Origin: Timema cristinae
Lineage: Eukaryota; Arthropoda; Insecta; Phasmatodea; Timematidae
Assembly: GCA_039000515.1 (NCBI GenBank)
Contig: JBCFYV010000100.1
Location: 22,706,305 to 22,770,304, forward strand
DNA: 64,000 bases
Reading direction: 5' to 3'
Part shown: piece after piece, positions 11,590 to 22,153 of the stretch
How positions within the stretch are numbered: the first letter of the stretch is position 1
Layout: every line of letters begins with the position of its first letter
Position numbers and translations under genes: made by a program
The notes under the pieces: generated by a model
What the model was told of the DNA's origin: nothing
The model's database searches: none
The model's input: only the letters and a program-made list of their open reading frames with translations

Positions 11590-11840
11590 TTTACTACTTT
11601 GGTGGTCACATGATCTATGGCATCATTCTCGTATCAAACTAAACTACCAATACAAGGAGATCAGGGTTCGAACCCTATTTGGGTGTACTGATGGTGGTTT
11701 TCCAAAATGGTTTTCCACTCTCTCTTCACTCAAATTCGGGTACACTTTCCCTAAATTCATCCCCACTCATCCATAAAGCATTAATGTAATTATTAAATAT
11801 CTGTAAAACCTAAATAGGTAGTAAGATGGGCTGCTAAAAG
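11590..11840 (+). repeat. Head-C SINE, diverged, with a changed tail hairpin
   Basis: The head has a diverged A box (CACATGATCTATGGCATC) and a clear B box (GGGTTCGAACCCTATTT), followed by the A/C body. The tail reads AAACCTAAATAGGTAGTAAG in place of the usual ACCCGAACGGGT, so both arms of the hairpin have changed in a pairing-preserving way. Confidence 0.85.
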
Positions 11841-12067
11841 AATTGTCCGAATTTGTGTTTAGGTGGAGAATAAAAATTTATAAAGTAAATCAAAATTTAG
11901 CACACTCGGCCGGGATTTGAACTCACACCTTTCCGTCACCGTCACGCAAGACGAGATGAACTTTATGCTAAGTCCACGTGCCCACGAATGCGGGTACATA
12001 ATTGTCTACACCCAGCATAGTATAAATCTTGACGTGATAGACATAAAATATAATTTTACATTGGTAT
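11841..12067. other. Unassigned DNA with a possible tRNA-like fragment
   Basis: CACTCGGCCGGGATTTGAACTC near 11900 resembles a reverse-strand B box of another tRNA-derived repeat. Too worn to classify. Confidence 0.35.
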
Positions 12068-12305
12068 ATTTAACGTGCGTCTTACTACCAGTTAGGGTTA
12101 TATGCCGATGTAATAATTGCACTAATATGTTGGGATTAAGAATGTTGACTATAGTGAATCATAGCCACATTGGTGTAGCGGGGTATTGGAAAACCATTTA
12201 GGAAAAAACCTACCCTTAATACCCCCGACCGGAATCAACCCCCGATCTTTCCATCTTCAGCAGTCAAGTCAATTGCAAGAGTATCACTTTAGACCATGTA
12301 GACAC
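12068..12305 (-). repeat. Head-C SINE, reverse
   Basis: Reading on the plus strand: worn tail (GCGTCTTACTACCAGTTAGG), body (GGAAAACCATTTAGG), B-box complement (CGGAATCAACCCCCGATC), and head (ACTTTAGACCATGTAGAC). Confidence 0.85.
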
Positions 12306-12377
12306 AAGAGTTGGCTGTGCATATTTTAAAACGTACATTCAAACACATGACTTAAAAACTTAACCTAGTTCAGAAAT

Positions 12378-12960
12378 TTATGCCAAATATCAGACGCACT
12401 TTCAACCTTAACTTCTAGATGTTTATTAATTTATGCCAAATATCAGACGCACTTTCGACCTTAACTTCTAGATGTTTATTAATTTATGCCAAATATCATA
12501 CGCACTTTCGACCTTAACTTCTAGATGTTTATTAATTTATGCCAAATATCAGACGCACTTTCAACCTTAACTTCTAGATGTTTATTAATTTATGCCAAAT
12601 ATCAGACGCACTTTCAACCTTAACTTCTAGATGTTTATTAATTTATGCCAAATATCAGACGCACTTTCAACCTTAACTTCTAGATGTTTATTAATTTATG
12701 CCAAATATCAGACGCACTTTCAACCTTAACTTCTAGATGTTTATTAATTTATGCCAAATATCAGACGCACTTTCAACCTTAACTTCTAGATGTTTATTAA
12801 TTTATGCCAAATATCAGACGCACTTTCAACCTTAACTTCTAGATGTTTATTAATTTATGCCAAATATCAGATGCACTTTCAACCTTAACTTCTAGATGTT
12901 TATTAATTTATGCCAAATATCAGACGCACTTTCAACCTTAACTTCTAGATGTTTATTAAC
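12378..12960. repeat. 53-bp satellite, 11 copies
   Basis: Eleven head-to-tail units of 53 bp. Each starts TTATGCCAAATATCAGACGC, runs through CACTTTCAACCTTAACTTC and ends TAGATGTTTATTAAT. Units are nearly identical: a few C/T, A/G and CAGACG/CATACG/CAGATG substitutions and no indels, which points to recent amplification or active homogenisation. Stops occur in every frame. Confidence 0.97.
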
Positions 12961-13589
12961 TTATGGTGGCTACAGGCAGAATATAGGAAGAGTTGGGAAG
13001 TATCGGGAAATTTCATTAAAAATAAGGAGACCTTGTGGAAGTTAAATATTTATTTTTTAATAATAATTTATGATCTAAGCACTAAATAAATGTGAGAAAT
13101 ACATTTCTCACATTTTAACAAAAATAATTTACTATATATGTCCATATTCAAACATGAAATAGTTTTATGGTGTTATTTTTATACCACAAGCACAATTTAA
13201 TAATCAACATTCACAAAGAAAAACTAGAAAATAAGTAGGTTAGAGAAAAATTTAAAAACTTGTCTGTAAAACCTGGAAGAGTCAGGTAATATTATGCTAG
13301 AAGATCTATAGCCATCCTATATGGAAAAAAAGGAAGAACACATTGAAAATTAGTAAATGTCTCAATAAACATCAACAGGAATCAAATATCTACCTTTGCC
13401 TTATAGTCAACTCCTCTATCCACTTAGCTATAGGCCTATCTCTAATAATTATTGTCGCCGTGACCGGCAAAACGTCGTTTACATCAATTTTCTTGATATT
13501 CTAAATCAATGATAATAAAGGATTTTTTAAGTTCACGTAACACTAATTATAATTATTTATCTTCAACTTTGTACCCCCAAAGATTTTGG
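12961..13589. other. Unassigned AT-rich DNA, no gene seen
   Basis: Contains a small inverted pair, TGTGAGAAATACATTTCTCACA, near 13090-13113. Nothing else was recognised. Confidence 0.45.
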
Positions 13590-13689
13590 TGCATATATAT
13601 AATATATATATATAATAGTAATCTACATCTAAAATAAATTACATCAAAAATAATGTTTTGAATATTGTTTTAAATGTATATATAATATA

Positions 13690-13740
<51 letters not shown>
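13590..13740. repeat. (TA)n tracts
   Basis: A TA run near 13593-13615, then a continuous TA run from about 13676 to 13740 that abuts the GT-rich minisatellite. Confidence 0.95.
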
Positions 13741-13754
<14 letters not shown>

Positions 13755-13932
13755 GGTGGTGTGTGGGTGTGTGGGATGGTGTGTGGTGTGTGTGTGGGTG
13801 GGTGGGTGAGTGGGGTGTGGGTGGGTGGGTGGTGGGTGTGTGGGTGGGTGGTGGGTGGGTGTGTGGGTGGGTGGGTGTGTGGGTGGGTGGGTGTGTGGGT
13901 GGGTGAGTGTGTGGATGTGTGAGTGTGGGGGG
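13741..13932. repeat. GT/GGGT-rich minisatellite
   Basis: Irregular repeats of GTGGGTGGGTGTGTGGG with hardly any C on the plus strand. Many closely spaced GGG runs give strong G-quadruplex potential. Both strands stay open in some frames only because of the simple composition. Confidence 0.95.
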
Positions 13933-14404
13933 TTGAATCCAAAAGATTTAGAGGATTAATAGCTTGAAAATTAACACTTTAATTGAAAAGTAAATATATA
14001 CTATCTAAATAAACGCAAGCTACATATTACACTTTCTTCACTTTTTGTCACTCAGGTGAGCACCATTGGGCCAAATACAGATACTAATACCTAATAGATA
14101 TGAGTGAAGTCAAATTTTTCATTTTGAAACGAAATCGAATCTAATATATGAATTATTCTCGAAGCCGAGTCGAAGCTTGTATATTTTTTGTTATTTGTTT
14201 TACCCTTGAAAAAATATTTTATTGTGGTTATTTAAATTACCTTTAAGCACTAAAATTACTTGGAAAATGTTCTATTTCGCAAATATTTGTAATATTTTGT
14301 TTCAATCTGATAATCTATTATCACAATTTACAATTCAATTACTCCAGATATTTTCATATTAATATTGATTTGTAATGACTATAACAACAGCTCATAATGC
14401 CAGT

Positions 14405-14533
14405 AATTGAACATAAATTGAGTATTTTAGCTGTCAATATTTTTATTGGCAAAGCTGGAATTTTTTTCGAAACTAAATCGAAGCTAATGTTTGTTTTGAG
14501 GCCAAGTTGAGGTTTCAAAGCTTCGCAAACCCC
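14405..14533. repeat. Left arm of inverted repeat (hAT-like terminus)
   Basis: Arm ending AAGCTTCGCAAACCCC at 14533. Its complement lies at 15614-15740, starting GGGGTTTGCGAATC. Shared blocks in order are GCTGTCAATA, TTGGCAAAGCTGGA, CGAAGCTAATG and GGCCAAGT. Related palindromic CGAAGC motifs occur further left, around 14115-14180. The GGGGTTTGCGAA end resembles hAT termini, which is an inference. Confidence 0.7.
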
Positions 14534-14551
14534 CTATATATATAAATATTA

Positions 14552-15483
14552 GAGGAAGTGCGGATAATATGGAATACCATTTACTTTTTCATTAATATGA
14601 AAGCGTATTTTCACATTTTGTCATCTAGTTAAATATTAAATTTATAATTAATATGTCTTTAACAATTTATAGTGTTTAAAGCATAATTAATAACTTTTAA
14701 TGTCCTGTAGGAGCACTTTAAAGAGATATGTAGCAAATGAGGGCAATATGGAATAGGGAGTACAATATGGAATACTACCCATTTTATATAAAAAATTAAT
14801 TATATTTACTAAAACTAACAAATGTTTCTTAAGAAAGTATAAAAAAGCATGCAAATATTATGTGTAAAACAATAAAACAGTAATAATAACGAAACATTGA
14901 AATAATACAGTATAATAAAAAATAAATAATTAGTAAATTAGTATAAATAATGAATTATTAAAATATAATAGTCTAAATTATTGTATCTGGTTACATTGTT
15001 CTCTTAACAAATTTCTTACGTGTTAGGAAAAATGTTTACGCTTACGTTGACAAAATAAAGCTCTTGCCAAATACTTGAAAAATGTGCGGGTATTACGGAA
15101 TAGTAGTATTCCTTATTGCCAAAATCGCCATTTTGGAAAAAAAAATTGTTAGGTAATAATTACAGTAAAATATTGTTTTAACTCAAAGATGAGCATGAAT
15201 GAGCCCGAACCTAATGATTAATGTTGATTATAATTAATAAGAACAGCAGAGTGAAGAAATATAGCATGAAAACACTAGCGTGTAAAAGTTTTTGTGACAG
15301 CTAAAACAAACAATCGTCTCTCACAAAACAATCAGTTGTTCTGTCGAAGTGAGGGTGTCACTCAATGTTCAAAATTGTTTACTGTAATAGTTTAAATAGT
15401 TAACGATAGGTTATGACACTTAACGTATGAGAAACAATGGTATTCCTTATTGCCCAACTATTCCATAATACCCGCATCTCCTC
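14552..15483. mobile_element. 932-bp nonautonomous TIR element with TA flanks
   Basis: Left end GAGGAAGTGCGGATAATATG and right end, read inward, GAGGAGATGCGGGTATTATG are imperfect inverted repeats of about 24 bp, each flanked by TA (14550-14551 and 15484-15485). The motif TATGGAATA recurs inside at 14565, 14747 and 14766, and as TACGGAATA plus TATTCCTTATTG near 15095-15118, so the subterminal regions repeat the TIR motif. There is no transposase. TA duplication suggests a Tc1/mariner-type source. Confidence 0.8.
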
Positions 15484-15613
15484 TATGTATGTTTTTAAAA
15501 TATACAAAATATATAATGTATTTTATGATATATATTTTTATATATTATACATTATCCACATAATATATATATAATGTATATATATTTTATACATATATTA
15601 TATATTATATTTT

Positions 15614-15740
15614 AGGGGTTTGCGAATCTTCTAAACTTCGACTTGGCCTCTAAATAAACATTAGCTTCAATTTCGATTCGAAAAAAAATCCAGCTTTGCC
15701 AATAAAACTATTGACAGCTAAAATACCAATACTAAATATA
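15614..15740. repeat. Right arm of inverted repeat (hAT-like terminus)
   Basis: Reverse complement of 14405-14533 with scattered substitutions (GGGGTTTGCGAATC, GACTTGGCCTC, AAACATTAGCTTC, CAGCTTTGCCAATAAAA). The TA-flanked MITE and TA-rich DNA lie between the arms. Confidence 0.75.
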
Positions 15741-17399
15741 TTAGGATGTGGCTAATTTGACACAACCTCCTTCCCATGTCAATTGTGGCATGTAAAATAA
15801 CCCTCGAAAGTATGTGAAAATACCTTTCCCGACAAAATTGGTAGGCCCTACATTCTCAATCATAGAAATTATTGTGTACTTATATAATCAGTCGGTTCAA
15901 AAAGTGCACGTTAAATACCCCAAATAAATAAAATAGAAACGTAAACAGCAAAGACGTAAAATGAAAGCAGAGTTATAGAAGGGTATATTACTAGAAGCAA
16001 AACAATTTTAAAGGGAATGGAACGCAAGTTAGGCCTAAGATAAATATTTTAAATAGTTTTAATATCAACTTTTTTACACAAAAAATAAAATAATGATTCA
16101 CTATATACGTTTATTTTAATTCTCTATACCTTTTAGCTCCATGGCATTAGGAACTTGTAAATTATCTTTAGTACTATCTTGGTCCAGATCTATCTCTTTC
16201 AGTTCAATTTTAATGTTACCTTCCATTTGACCTTAATGTTCTAAGTATAGTCGGCTTTAATAATGTCAACAGTGGGTAAAGAACATTTACGCTGTCTTTT
16301 GACTGACTCATTCACAGGATATCGCAAGACGCCTAAGTTTACAGCCTTGTACATTTTCATTTTTTTGTTGTTGTAGCAAGCTCAATGTGTTTATAATGTA
16401 AAAACAAAATCAACCAAACTTGACCTAAACTTCCGAATATAGTAAAAATGTAACTCAAATTACATTTTGGATAGACTAATATATGTATGGACTAATTAAT
16501 TCAATTCAAGTTGTCTTGTGTGCATTTTGATAGAGACATTTTTAATTAATTGATGTTTTTTGTGTCTTATATTGTTAATAACACCGCAAGGTAAGGTTGT
16601 TTTTTTAAATATATATTTTCTCAAAATACAGTGTAGACCTTCTCTACCCTTAACAGTTCTTGAATATTTGTCATGTCTATCGCGGAGCTTAATATATTTT
16701 TCTATTAAATTTAAAAAGTTTCTCATCAAAATTCATTCTGCTCCTGACAAATATTCAAGAATTATTGAGATTATTACATGTATAAAAATAATCCATACGT
16801 ATAATTTGAAGGACTATTTTATTTTTCATGTTTACAAAAAAATATTTTTTATATAAAAACTGCGACAATACTGACCTTAAGTTGAGTTGCCTTTCAGCAA
16901 ACCACTTGATAGTCCAGGTCATGTGAGAGTGTGTGTGTGTCTATCTATCTGTGACATGTAGAAAATGTTGAGCTGAAAAGATAAAACCTCAAATTGGATT
17001 AGCCCGGTGTAAAAACCTGCCGTCCTCAACGATTCCAACCTGTTGATTTGCCGATATAAGATCGTCCTTATAGATTCATGAGATTATACCTTGATCTTTT
17101 TTTGTTTGTACTTACCTAACCTACTCCAACACAGATATGATTCAGAGAAGATAATAAGATTCCAGACATTGACACGTCGTTTGGTGCGCATAGAACCACG
17201 GGCATCGTTAGAGGGGGGATACACTCCTCCCCCCCCCCCACAAAAAAAGAGCAAATGGGACATTCTAAGAACCGTAAGAAAAACCAGTGAACTTGTTTTA
17301 TTCGGAACATTAAGATTAGATGTTTGAATCGATGCTCAAATGATTAAGATATTAAAGGACTTAAACTCATAGAAAAAAATGCACATTCATAAGTTTTTG
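15741..17399. other. AT-rich DNA with one LINE end relic
   Basis: On the minus strand, 16136-16215 gives a worn copy of the LINE C-terminus: GGCATTAGGAACTTGTAAAT is the complement of the NFRVPNA region, and TCTTGGTCCAGATCTATCTC matches the QDRD repeats. The rest is unassigned. A C9 to C10 tract occurs near 17230. Confidence 0.5.
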
Positions 17400-17409
17400 T
17401 ACTATTTTG

Positions 17410-17665
17410 TTATCACCGTGTCTTACCACCCATTCGGGTTATACGCTTACGTACTAATTATACTAAAGGCCTTAGTGATTAGTAACGGTTATATTTAGGG
17501 GAAGTGTACCCATAATTTCGTAGAGTGTGGAGGGAGAGTGGAAAACCATTATGGAAAAAAAACTCAGTACACTGACCGTGATTTGAACCTCGATCTCCCC
17601 ATCATCAGCAGTCCATTATACTAGGAGAGTAGCACCTTAGACTATGCGGCCACCGAAGTGGGTCA
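17410..17665 (-). repeat. Head-C SINE, reverse
   Basis: Tail complement GTGTCTTACCACCCATTCGG, body GGGAGAGTGGAAAACCATT, B-box complement TGATTTGAACCTCGATC, head complement CCTTAGACTATGCGGCCAC. All four modules are present. Confidence 0.9.
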
Positions 17666-17718
17666 TAAGTTATTAATCGTAAGATTCAGTTGGTACCAAT
17701 TTAGTTTTAGTTTTAAAT

Positions 17719-17881
17719 CTCACCTCTGACAAGACATCTTGTGAATGTGGGGAATGCCAGGTCTCCACCGTGGTTCGGATTCCACGTTAAACTGTAGGTC
17801 CTTCATTTCATCTCACAATCACCCTACCATTACACATTAGCGTAAGTGCGTATAACCCGAACGGGTAGTAAGACGCGGTGC

Positions 17882-17919
<38 letters not shown>
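17719..17919 (+). repeat. 5'-truncated head-B SINE with TSD
   Basis: Begins at CTCACCTCTGACAAGACATC inside the body, runs through the common tail and ends in about 13 TAA units. Flanked by AGTTTTAAAT at 17709-17718 and 17920-17929. The truncation start coincides exactly with the end of the left duplication. Confidence 0.93.
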
Positions 17920-17920
<1 letters not shown>

Positions 17921-17929
17921 GTTTTAAAT

Positions 17930-18232
17930 TTAAAGTGAAAGTGTTCCTTCCCTTCCAATAAATAATTAATTAATTAAAAGCTAACAAGATTTAGCTGATG
18001 GGGATGCCAGTTAGGAGGTGAAGGGGCGGGATCAATGCTTTCCTCCCCCGAGAATCTGTTTTTGGATATTTTTTTAAGCAATTACATTAAATTAAAAATA
18101 AGAAGTAATCAATGATTTATTTTGTATTGCCCAAGATTATTCTTTTTTTAAATAAATTTTATAAATTATAATGGCATCCACTGGCTGAATATTACCAGTT
18201 TTTAAGCTCGTTAATAATTTCATCCAGGTTTA
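17930..18232. other. Unassigned AT-rich DNA
   Basis: No gene or repeat recognised. Confidence 0.4.
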
Positions 18233-18234
18233 TA

Positions 18235-18447
18235 CAGTGGCTTCTTTGGTGCTGACTGATAGCTCACAGCTGACTTCTGACAGTCAACATGTAGTTATAT
18301 ACCTACATTTTGACTGTCTGAAGTGACAACTGCTAAACACATTTATTTGCAGATCATATGGTTTGGCGTAGGGATAAATAATTTTGTCTGGTAACTTTTC
18401 AAAGCTGTGAGCTGTCAGTCAGCACCAAAGAAGTCATGGGGCTACTG
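18235..18447. mobile_element. 213-bp foldback MITE with TA flanks
   Basis: The outer arms TTCTTTGGTGCTGACTGA (left) and TCAGTCAGCACCAAAGAA (right) pair perfectly and extend through CAGCTCACAGCT. The tips are CAGTGG and CTACTG, flanked by TA at 18233-18234 and 18448-18449. A second hairpin (CTTCTGACAGTCAACATGTAG with CTACATTTTGACTGTCTGAAG) lies inside the left half. Nonautonomous, with a Tc1/mariner-type source inferred from the TA target. Confidence 0.85.
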
Positions 18448-18928
18448 TAGCAACAGTTATTTTTCGTTCGATGAATGGGGCCACGTGATCTAGCAGACAG
18501 GAGCTCCAGCTTGCTTTAACCACTTACTTACACAGTTTCTAAAAAAAATATATATATAGTTACTTCATTCCTTTGTCACTCCAAACTTTTCCTGTTTTTG
18601 TGTTCGTGGGAATTTTATGGAAGCCACAGAACACGCGTAGCGCACGCCTATGTTTAAAACAGTAACATACGTTACACTATTCACTTTGTTCCTAAGTTAT
18701 ATTATTCTAAAGCTGTAGGCCTACTTTTGTTTGAGCTTTTGGACACACGATTTTATTTTTTACTATTTGAAATTATGTCTTTCTTCACAATACATGTAAA
18801 CAATTTAATATACACAACCCTATTTTCTACAAGTATTAGTTATTAAATGTTTGGGTTTGTCCAGTCCAATTTTCATATAAAGGGCCTTATCTGACATTTA
18901 GAGAAGTTACTAGATCTACTTTCAGGTA

Positions 18929-19185
18929 CCCACCTCAATGGCGTAGTTAGCTAACGCGTTAGTTTTGTGTTGAGCTAGACTGCTGAATATGTGTAGATCG
19001 AGACTTGAATCTCACTCGGGTGACCTGGAGGTGGTTTTTTCTTTATGGTTTCCCACTCTCCTTCGATGAAAATGTGGGCTCACTTCTTCATATTCAACAT
19101 CCCCAATTCCTAACCTATTGGCATAATTAATTATACTTAAGCGTAGAACCCGAACGGGTATTAAGATGTGGTGCTAAGTATTATT
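18929..19185 (+). repeat. Head-A SINE with 11-bp TSD
   Basis: A box TGGCGTAGTTAGCTAACGCG, B box GACTTGAATCTC, A/C body, and tail AACCCGAACGGGTATTAAG. Flanked by ACTTTCAGGTA at 18918-18928 and 19186-19196. Confidence 0.93.
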
Positions 19186-19196
19186 ACTTTCAGGTA

Positions 19197-20782
19197 TTCA
19201 TACGTCGAGCCATGCGATATGAATCTGCCCCTTTTGTCAGATATTATCAATTGCTATTTTAAATTGTAATAATTATTGTTAGAAGCAAAAAAGGGGGTAT
19301 TTCCTAGACGTCCATTTTATCAACATTGGACTGTATTTCCCTCTCCTTCTTACGCCGTAGCAGAGGAGCTACCATGGATATTTAGGAGGAGAGGATGTAA
19401 AATGCCCCAAAACCAAGTTAAAATAACATTCCTGGGTATTTCAGTTACACCAGTGATTTAACGAATAATGCATGTTATATTAAAGTTTAAACTTTAACGG
19501 ACCGTTTTATTACCAATGTTATATTTTAAATATTTATTAACGGTACATTTCATTTATTTATTTTTCAAACTAAGACAAATACTAAATATAATTGTTTGAA
19601 ATAATGTTATCTATAAGTAAATTATTATAAAAACAAATAAAAAAGTTAAATTGAAATCAAGTAGCGATAATCTCATTTCCTTAGAATATATTTAATATCT
19701 GTAATTTAATTTCATCAAAAACTATGATAATCTATCTCAACTTCACTTTATAAGAATATCTAGCAGTCGAGTGCAAATAAAAATATCGAATGTTGGTTGA
19801 AGGGTTTAACTAATCTAATCTAATATAATCTAACCTAACCTAACATATTCTAATCTAACCTAACCTAACTTATCCTTGAATCTTAAGAGCAATAAAAGAG
19901 GTTAAACTAACAAATTCTTGTTTAATGAAAGATTAAAATAAGAATACCCCAAAAAAATATATCCTGGGAATGGCAAAGCCAGCTAAAAGTATATTTAAAT
20001 TGTTTTGCAAGTAACCAGTAAACAAGAGTCATTGTGAAATATTAATATTAATAATAATAATAACAGTAGAAGACTATTCATCACACCCTCAAGTTCTACT
20101 ACTTTTGGAGACAAAATAGAATATTCTACTAATATGTGTTGTAAATTTTAAAAATCCATTTCAAACTAATGTATAATCTAATTAAATGTGAAATTGATAT
20201 TAATTTAATGAGAGATGTTCTTAACTAAGTCTTGACTACTATTTATGATACCCTCCAGAAATGTATTTAAATATAAAGAGCCCTTCTCCCCCTACCCCCA
20301 CCTTTTCTTTCGTGGGAAACACTTTGAGAATACATAATAGATCTCAAACCATACGTCACATTGTGGTGCAGTTTTTCTATATTATACTTTATAAAACAGT
20401 AAATTGAGACCAAAGAAAACATTTTACAACATTTAAAGATACAAAGAAAAAATTGAAAGATATTTATTTAAAATTAAAATAAACAATCAAACTGACCGTG
20501 TACCCTGATTTTAGTTGGAAGAACAGTAGTGAAATTTCAAACATATTACTTTGCGGCCAACATTGAGAACATTTCACTTCATTATTTGTGTTATTTTAGA
20601 GTTATTGATATTATCTATAAAAAGTGACAAACTGCATAAAAAATGATGGGAGTAACTTTACTAACTAACTTCTACTCTTCTTCCTACCAAAATCATACTA
20701 TAGTTTTCATTGTTATCAATTGAGAAAGACCAAAAATCGCTCTTATATTAGTTTTCTGGTTCTAGCGTATGTAACGTATCGG
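19197..20782. other. Unassigned AT-rich DNA with CCTAA-like run
   Basis: Degenerate CTAACCTAACCTAA repeats at about 19811-19872 resemble the arthropod TTAGG telomere motif but are short and mixed with CTAATCTAAT, so a simple-repeat origin is equally likely. The frame at 19276-19461 (61 codons) is not recognised. Confidence 0.45.
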
Positions 20783-20813
20783 GAACCAATTTCAGTGGAC
20801 ACATGTTCTAAGG
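20783..20813 (+). repeat. Head-C SINE, 5' piece split by hAT
   Basis: CAGTGGACACATGTTCTAAGG is the head of a Leu-like SINE up to its A box. It continues at 21677 after the hAT insertion. Confidence 0.75.
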
Positions 20814-21676
20814 CAGCGGTCAGCAACCTACGACCCGCGGGCCGGATACAGCCATCCAACTGATTTTATCATGCCCACAATAAAAATTAGCAAACAAATA
20901 TTGTGGTTTTACAAATAGACTTAATAATTAATTACTATTATAATTATGTTTGGAAGAAGATATACGAAAGATGGATAGACACGTTTAAAAGGAACAAACA
21001 TAATATGGATTTGCAATGAAAAAAGAACACAGTTCCCACTTTACACTGCTGTCACTAGACAAAGAGGTAGGTAATGTCTGCCTCTTTGTCCAGTGGCAGC
21101 AATGTAAAGTGGGAACAGTGTCCTTTTTATTGTAAAGGTGACCTGGTGGTCTAGGGGTAAGGTGTCAGACTTCTATGCTGGCGGCCGGGGTTCAATCCTC
21201 GGTCCCGGCACAGATTTATCAGATTTCCAAACCCTTCCTTCACCTCTGACAAGACATCTTGTGAATGTGGGGAATGCCAGGCCACCACCGTGGTTCGGAT
21301 TCCACGTTAAACTGTAGGTCCTCCATTTCATCTCACAATCACTCTACCATTACACATTAGCGTAATTGCATATAACCCGAACGGGTAGTAAGACGCGGTG
21401 CTAATAATTATTAATAATAATAATAATAATTCATTGTAAAAGCCATATTATAGTTGTTCCTTAAACATGTTTATATCCATTTTTGCTGTAACTTATTCCA
21501 AACATAATACAAATTATTTAATAAAGCTATAAGAGGTTTTCCATAAAGAAATATAATTACTATATGAGAAATTTGAAGTTTAAAATTGTTGCTCGATTTT
21601 TTTTTCAAACTTGGCCAACAATTTTTCTTTAAAAACTAATACAACTCATTATATCCAACAAGGTTGTCAACCAATG
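20814..21676. mobile_element. Nonautonomous hAT element, palindromic, carrying a SINE
   Basis: The left end CAGCGGTCAGCAACCTACGA, followed by CCCGCGGGCC, is a typical hAT terminus. The right end read inward is CATTGGTTGACAACCTTGTT. The flanks TTCTAAGG (20806-20813) and GTCTAAGA (21677-21684) share TCTAAG and fit an 8-bp duplication of the nnnTAnnn type. Inside, long arms fold back: GTTCCCACTTTACACTGCTG (from 21032) pairs with CAGCAATGTAAAGTGGGAAC (to 21116), and the pairing resumes on the far side of the inserted SINE (GGAACAAACATAATATGG with CCATATTATAGTTGTTCC). No transposase. Confidence 0.85.
21137..21430 (+). repeat. Full-length head-B SINE inside hAT element
   Basis: Head GGTGACCTGGTGGTCTAGGG with B box GGGGTTCAATCCTCGG, body with GGAATGCCAGG and TTCGGATTCCACG, common tail, and (TAA)n. 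Near-identical flanks TTATTGTAAA (21127-21136) and TCATTGTAAA (21431-21440). It sits in the right arm of the hAT palindrome, so it is younger than the hAT. Confidence 0.93.
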
Positions 21677-21905
21677 GTCTAAGACATCACTCTCATAATA
21701 GACTAGACTGCCAATAACGAGGAGTTTGGGGGTTGGAATCCCAGCTGGGTGTACTGAGGGTTGTTTCCTCTAAATGGTTTTCAACTCTCCTTCCACACAA
21801 ATGTGGACACATTTCCTCTAAATGCAGCCTTCTTTGTCCCTAGCACATTAGCGTAATTCCTACATATGCGTATAAAACAAACGGGTGGTAAGACGCAATG
21901 CTTAA
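21677..21905 (+). repeat. Head-C SINE, 3' piece after hAT
   Basis: Resumes at GTCTAAGACATCACTCTC, with B box GGTTGGAATCCCAG, A/C body, and tail AAACGGGTGGTAAGACGC. Confidence 0.88.
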
Positions 21906-22084
21906 AAAAAAGTCTCAGTTAATCGTTCGTGAGACTTATAGCTTGACTTTAGTCATCAAACGAAGATATTATATTAGTTATCAATAGGATTGGCTCTGAA
22001 TACACTATACACGCACTGTGTGGCCTGCAGACAAAGTCGTCAGTTTCATCTGTTCTGTATGTGGTCACGTTGAGATTAGGATCC

Positions 22085-22150
22085 AAATTTCAGACAAGGG
22101 GCATGTGCCTCCACTCTCATTGCGTGCAACTGCAGGTACATTTCCTCCTA
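22085..22150 (+). repeat. Head-C/A SINE body piece, left of MITE
   Basis: CCACTCTCATTGCGTGCAAC and GGTACATTTCCTCC match the shared A/C body. The copy is interrupted at about 22153 and resumes at 22653. Confidence 0.65.
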
Positions 22151-22153
22151 AAG

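Noticed and set aside
13658..13942. Frames of 60-90 codons rich in I/Y and G/V/W or T/H/P
   Set aside because: They arise from (TA)n and GT-rich simple repeats. The same applies to 44541-44936 and 50350-50655.
19811..19872. Interstitial telomere (TTAGG/CCTAA)
   Set aside because: Only a few CCTAA units in a run, mixed with CTAAT and CTAAC variants. CCTAACCT-like runs also occur near 50210. Too short to call.
21137..21215. True tRNA gene
   Set aside because: The A and B boxes belong to a SINE head that continues into a body and tail. The same holds for the other tRNA-like heads, including 25707 and 48757. The 53850 sequence lacks pairing acceptor ends.
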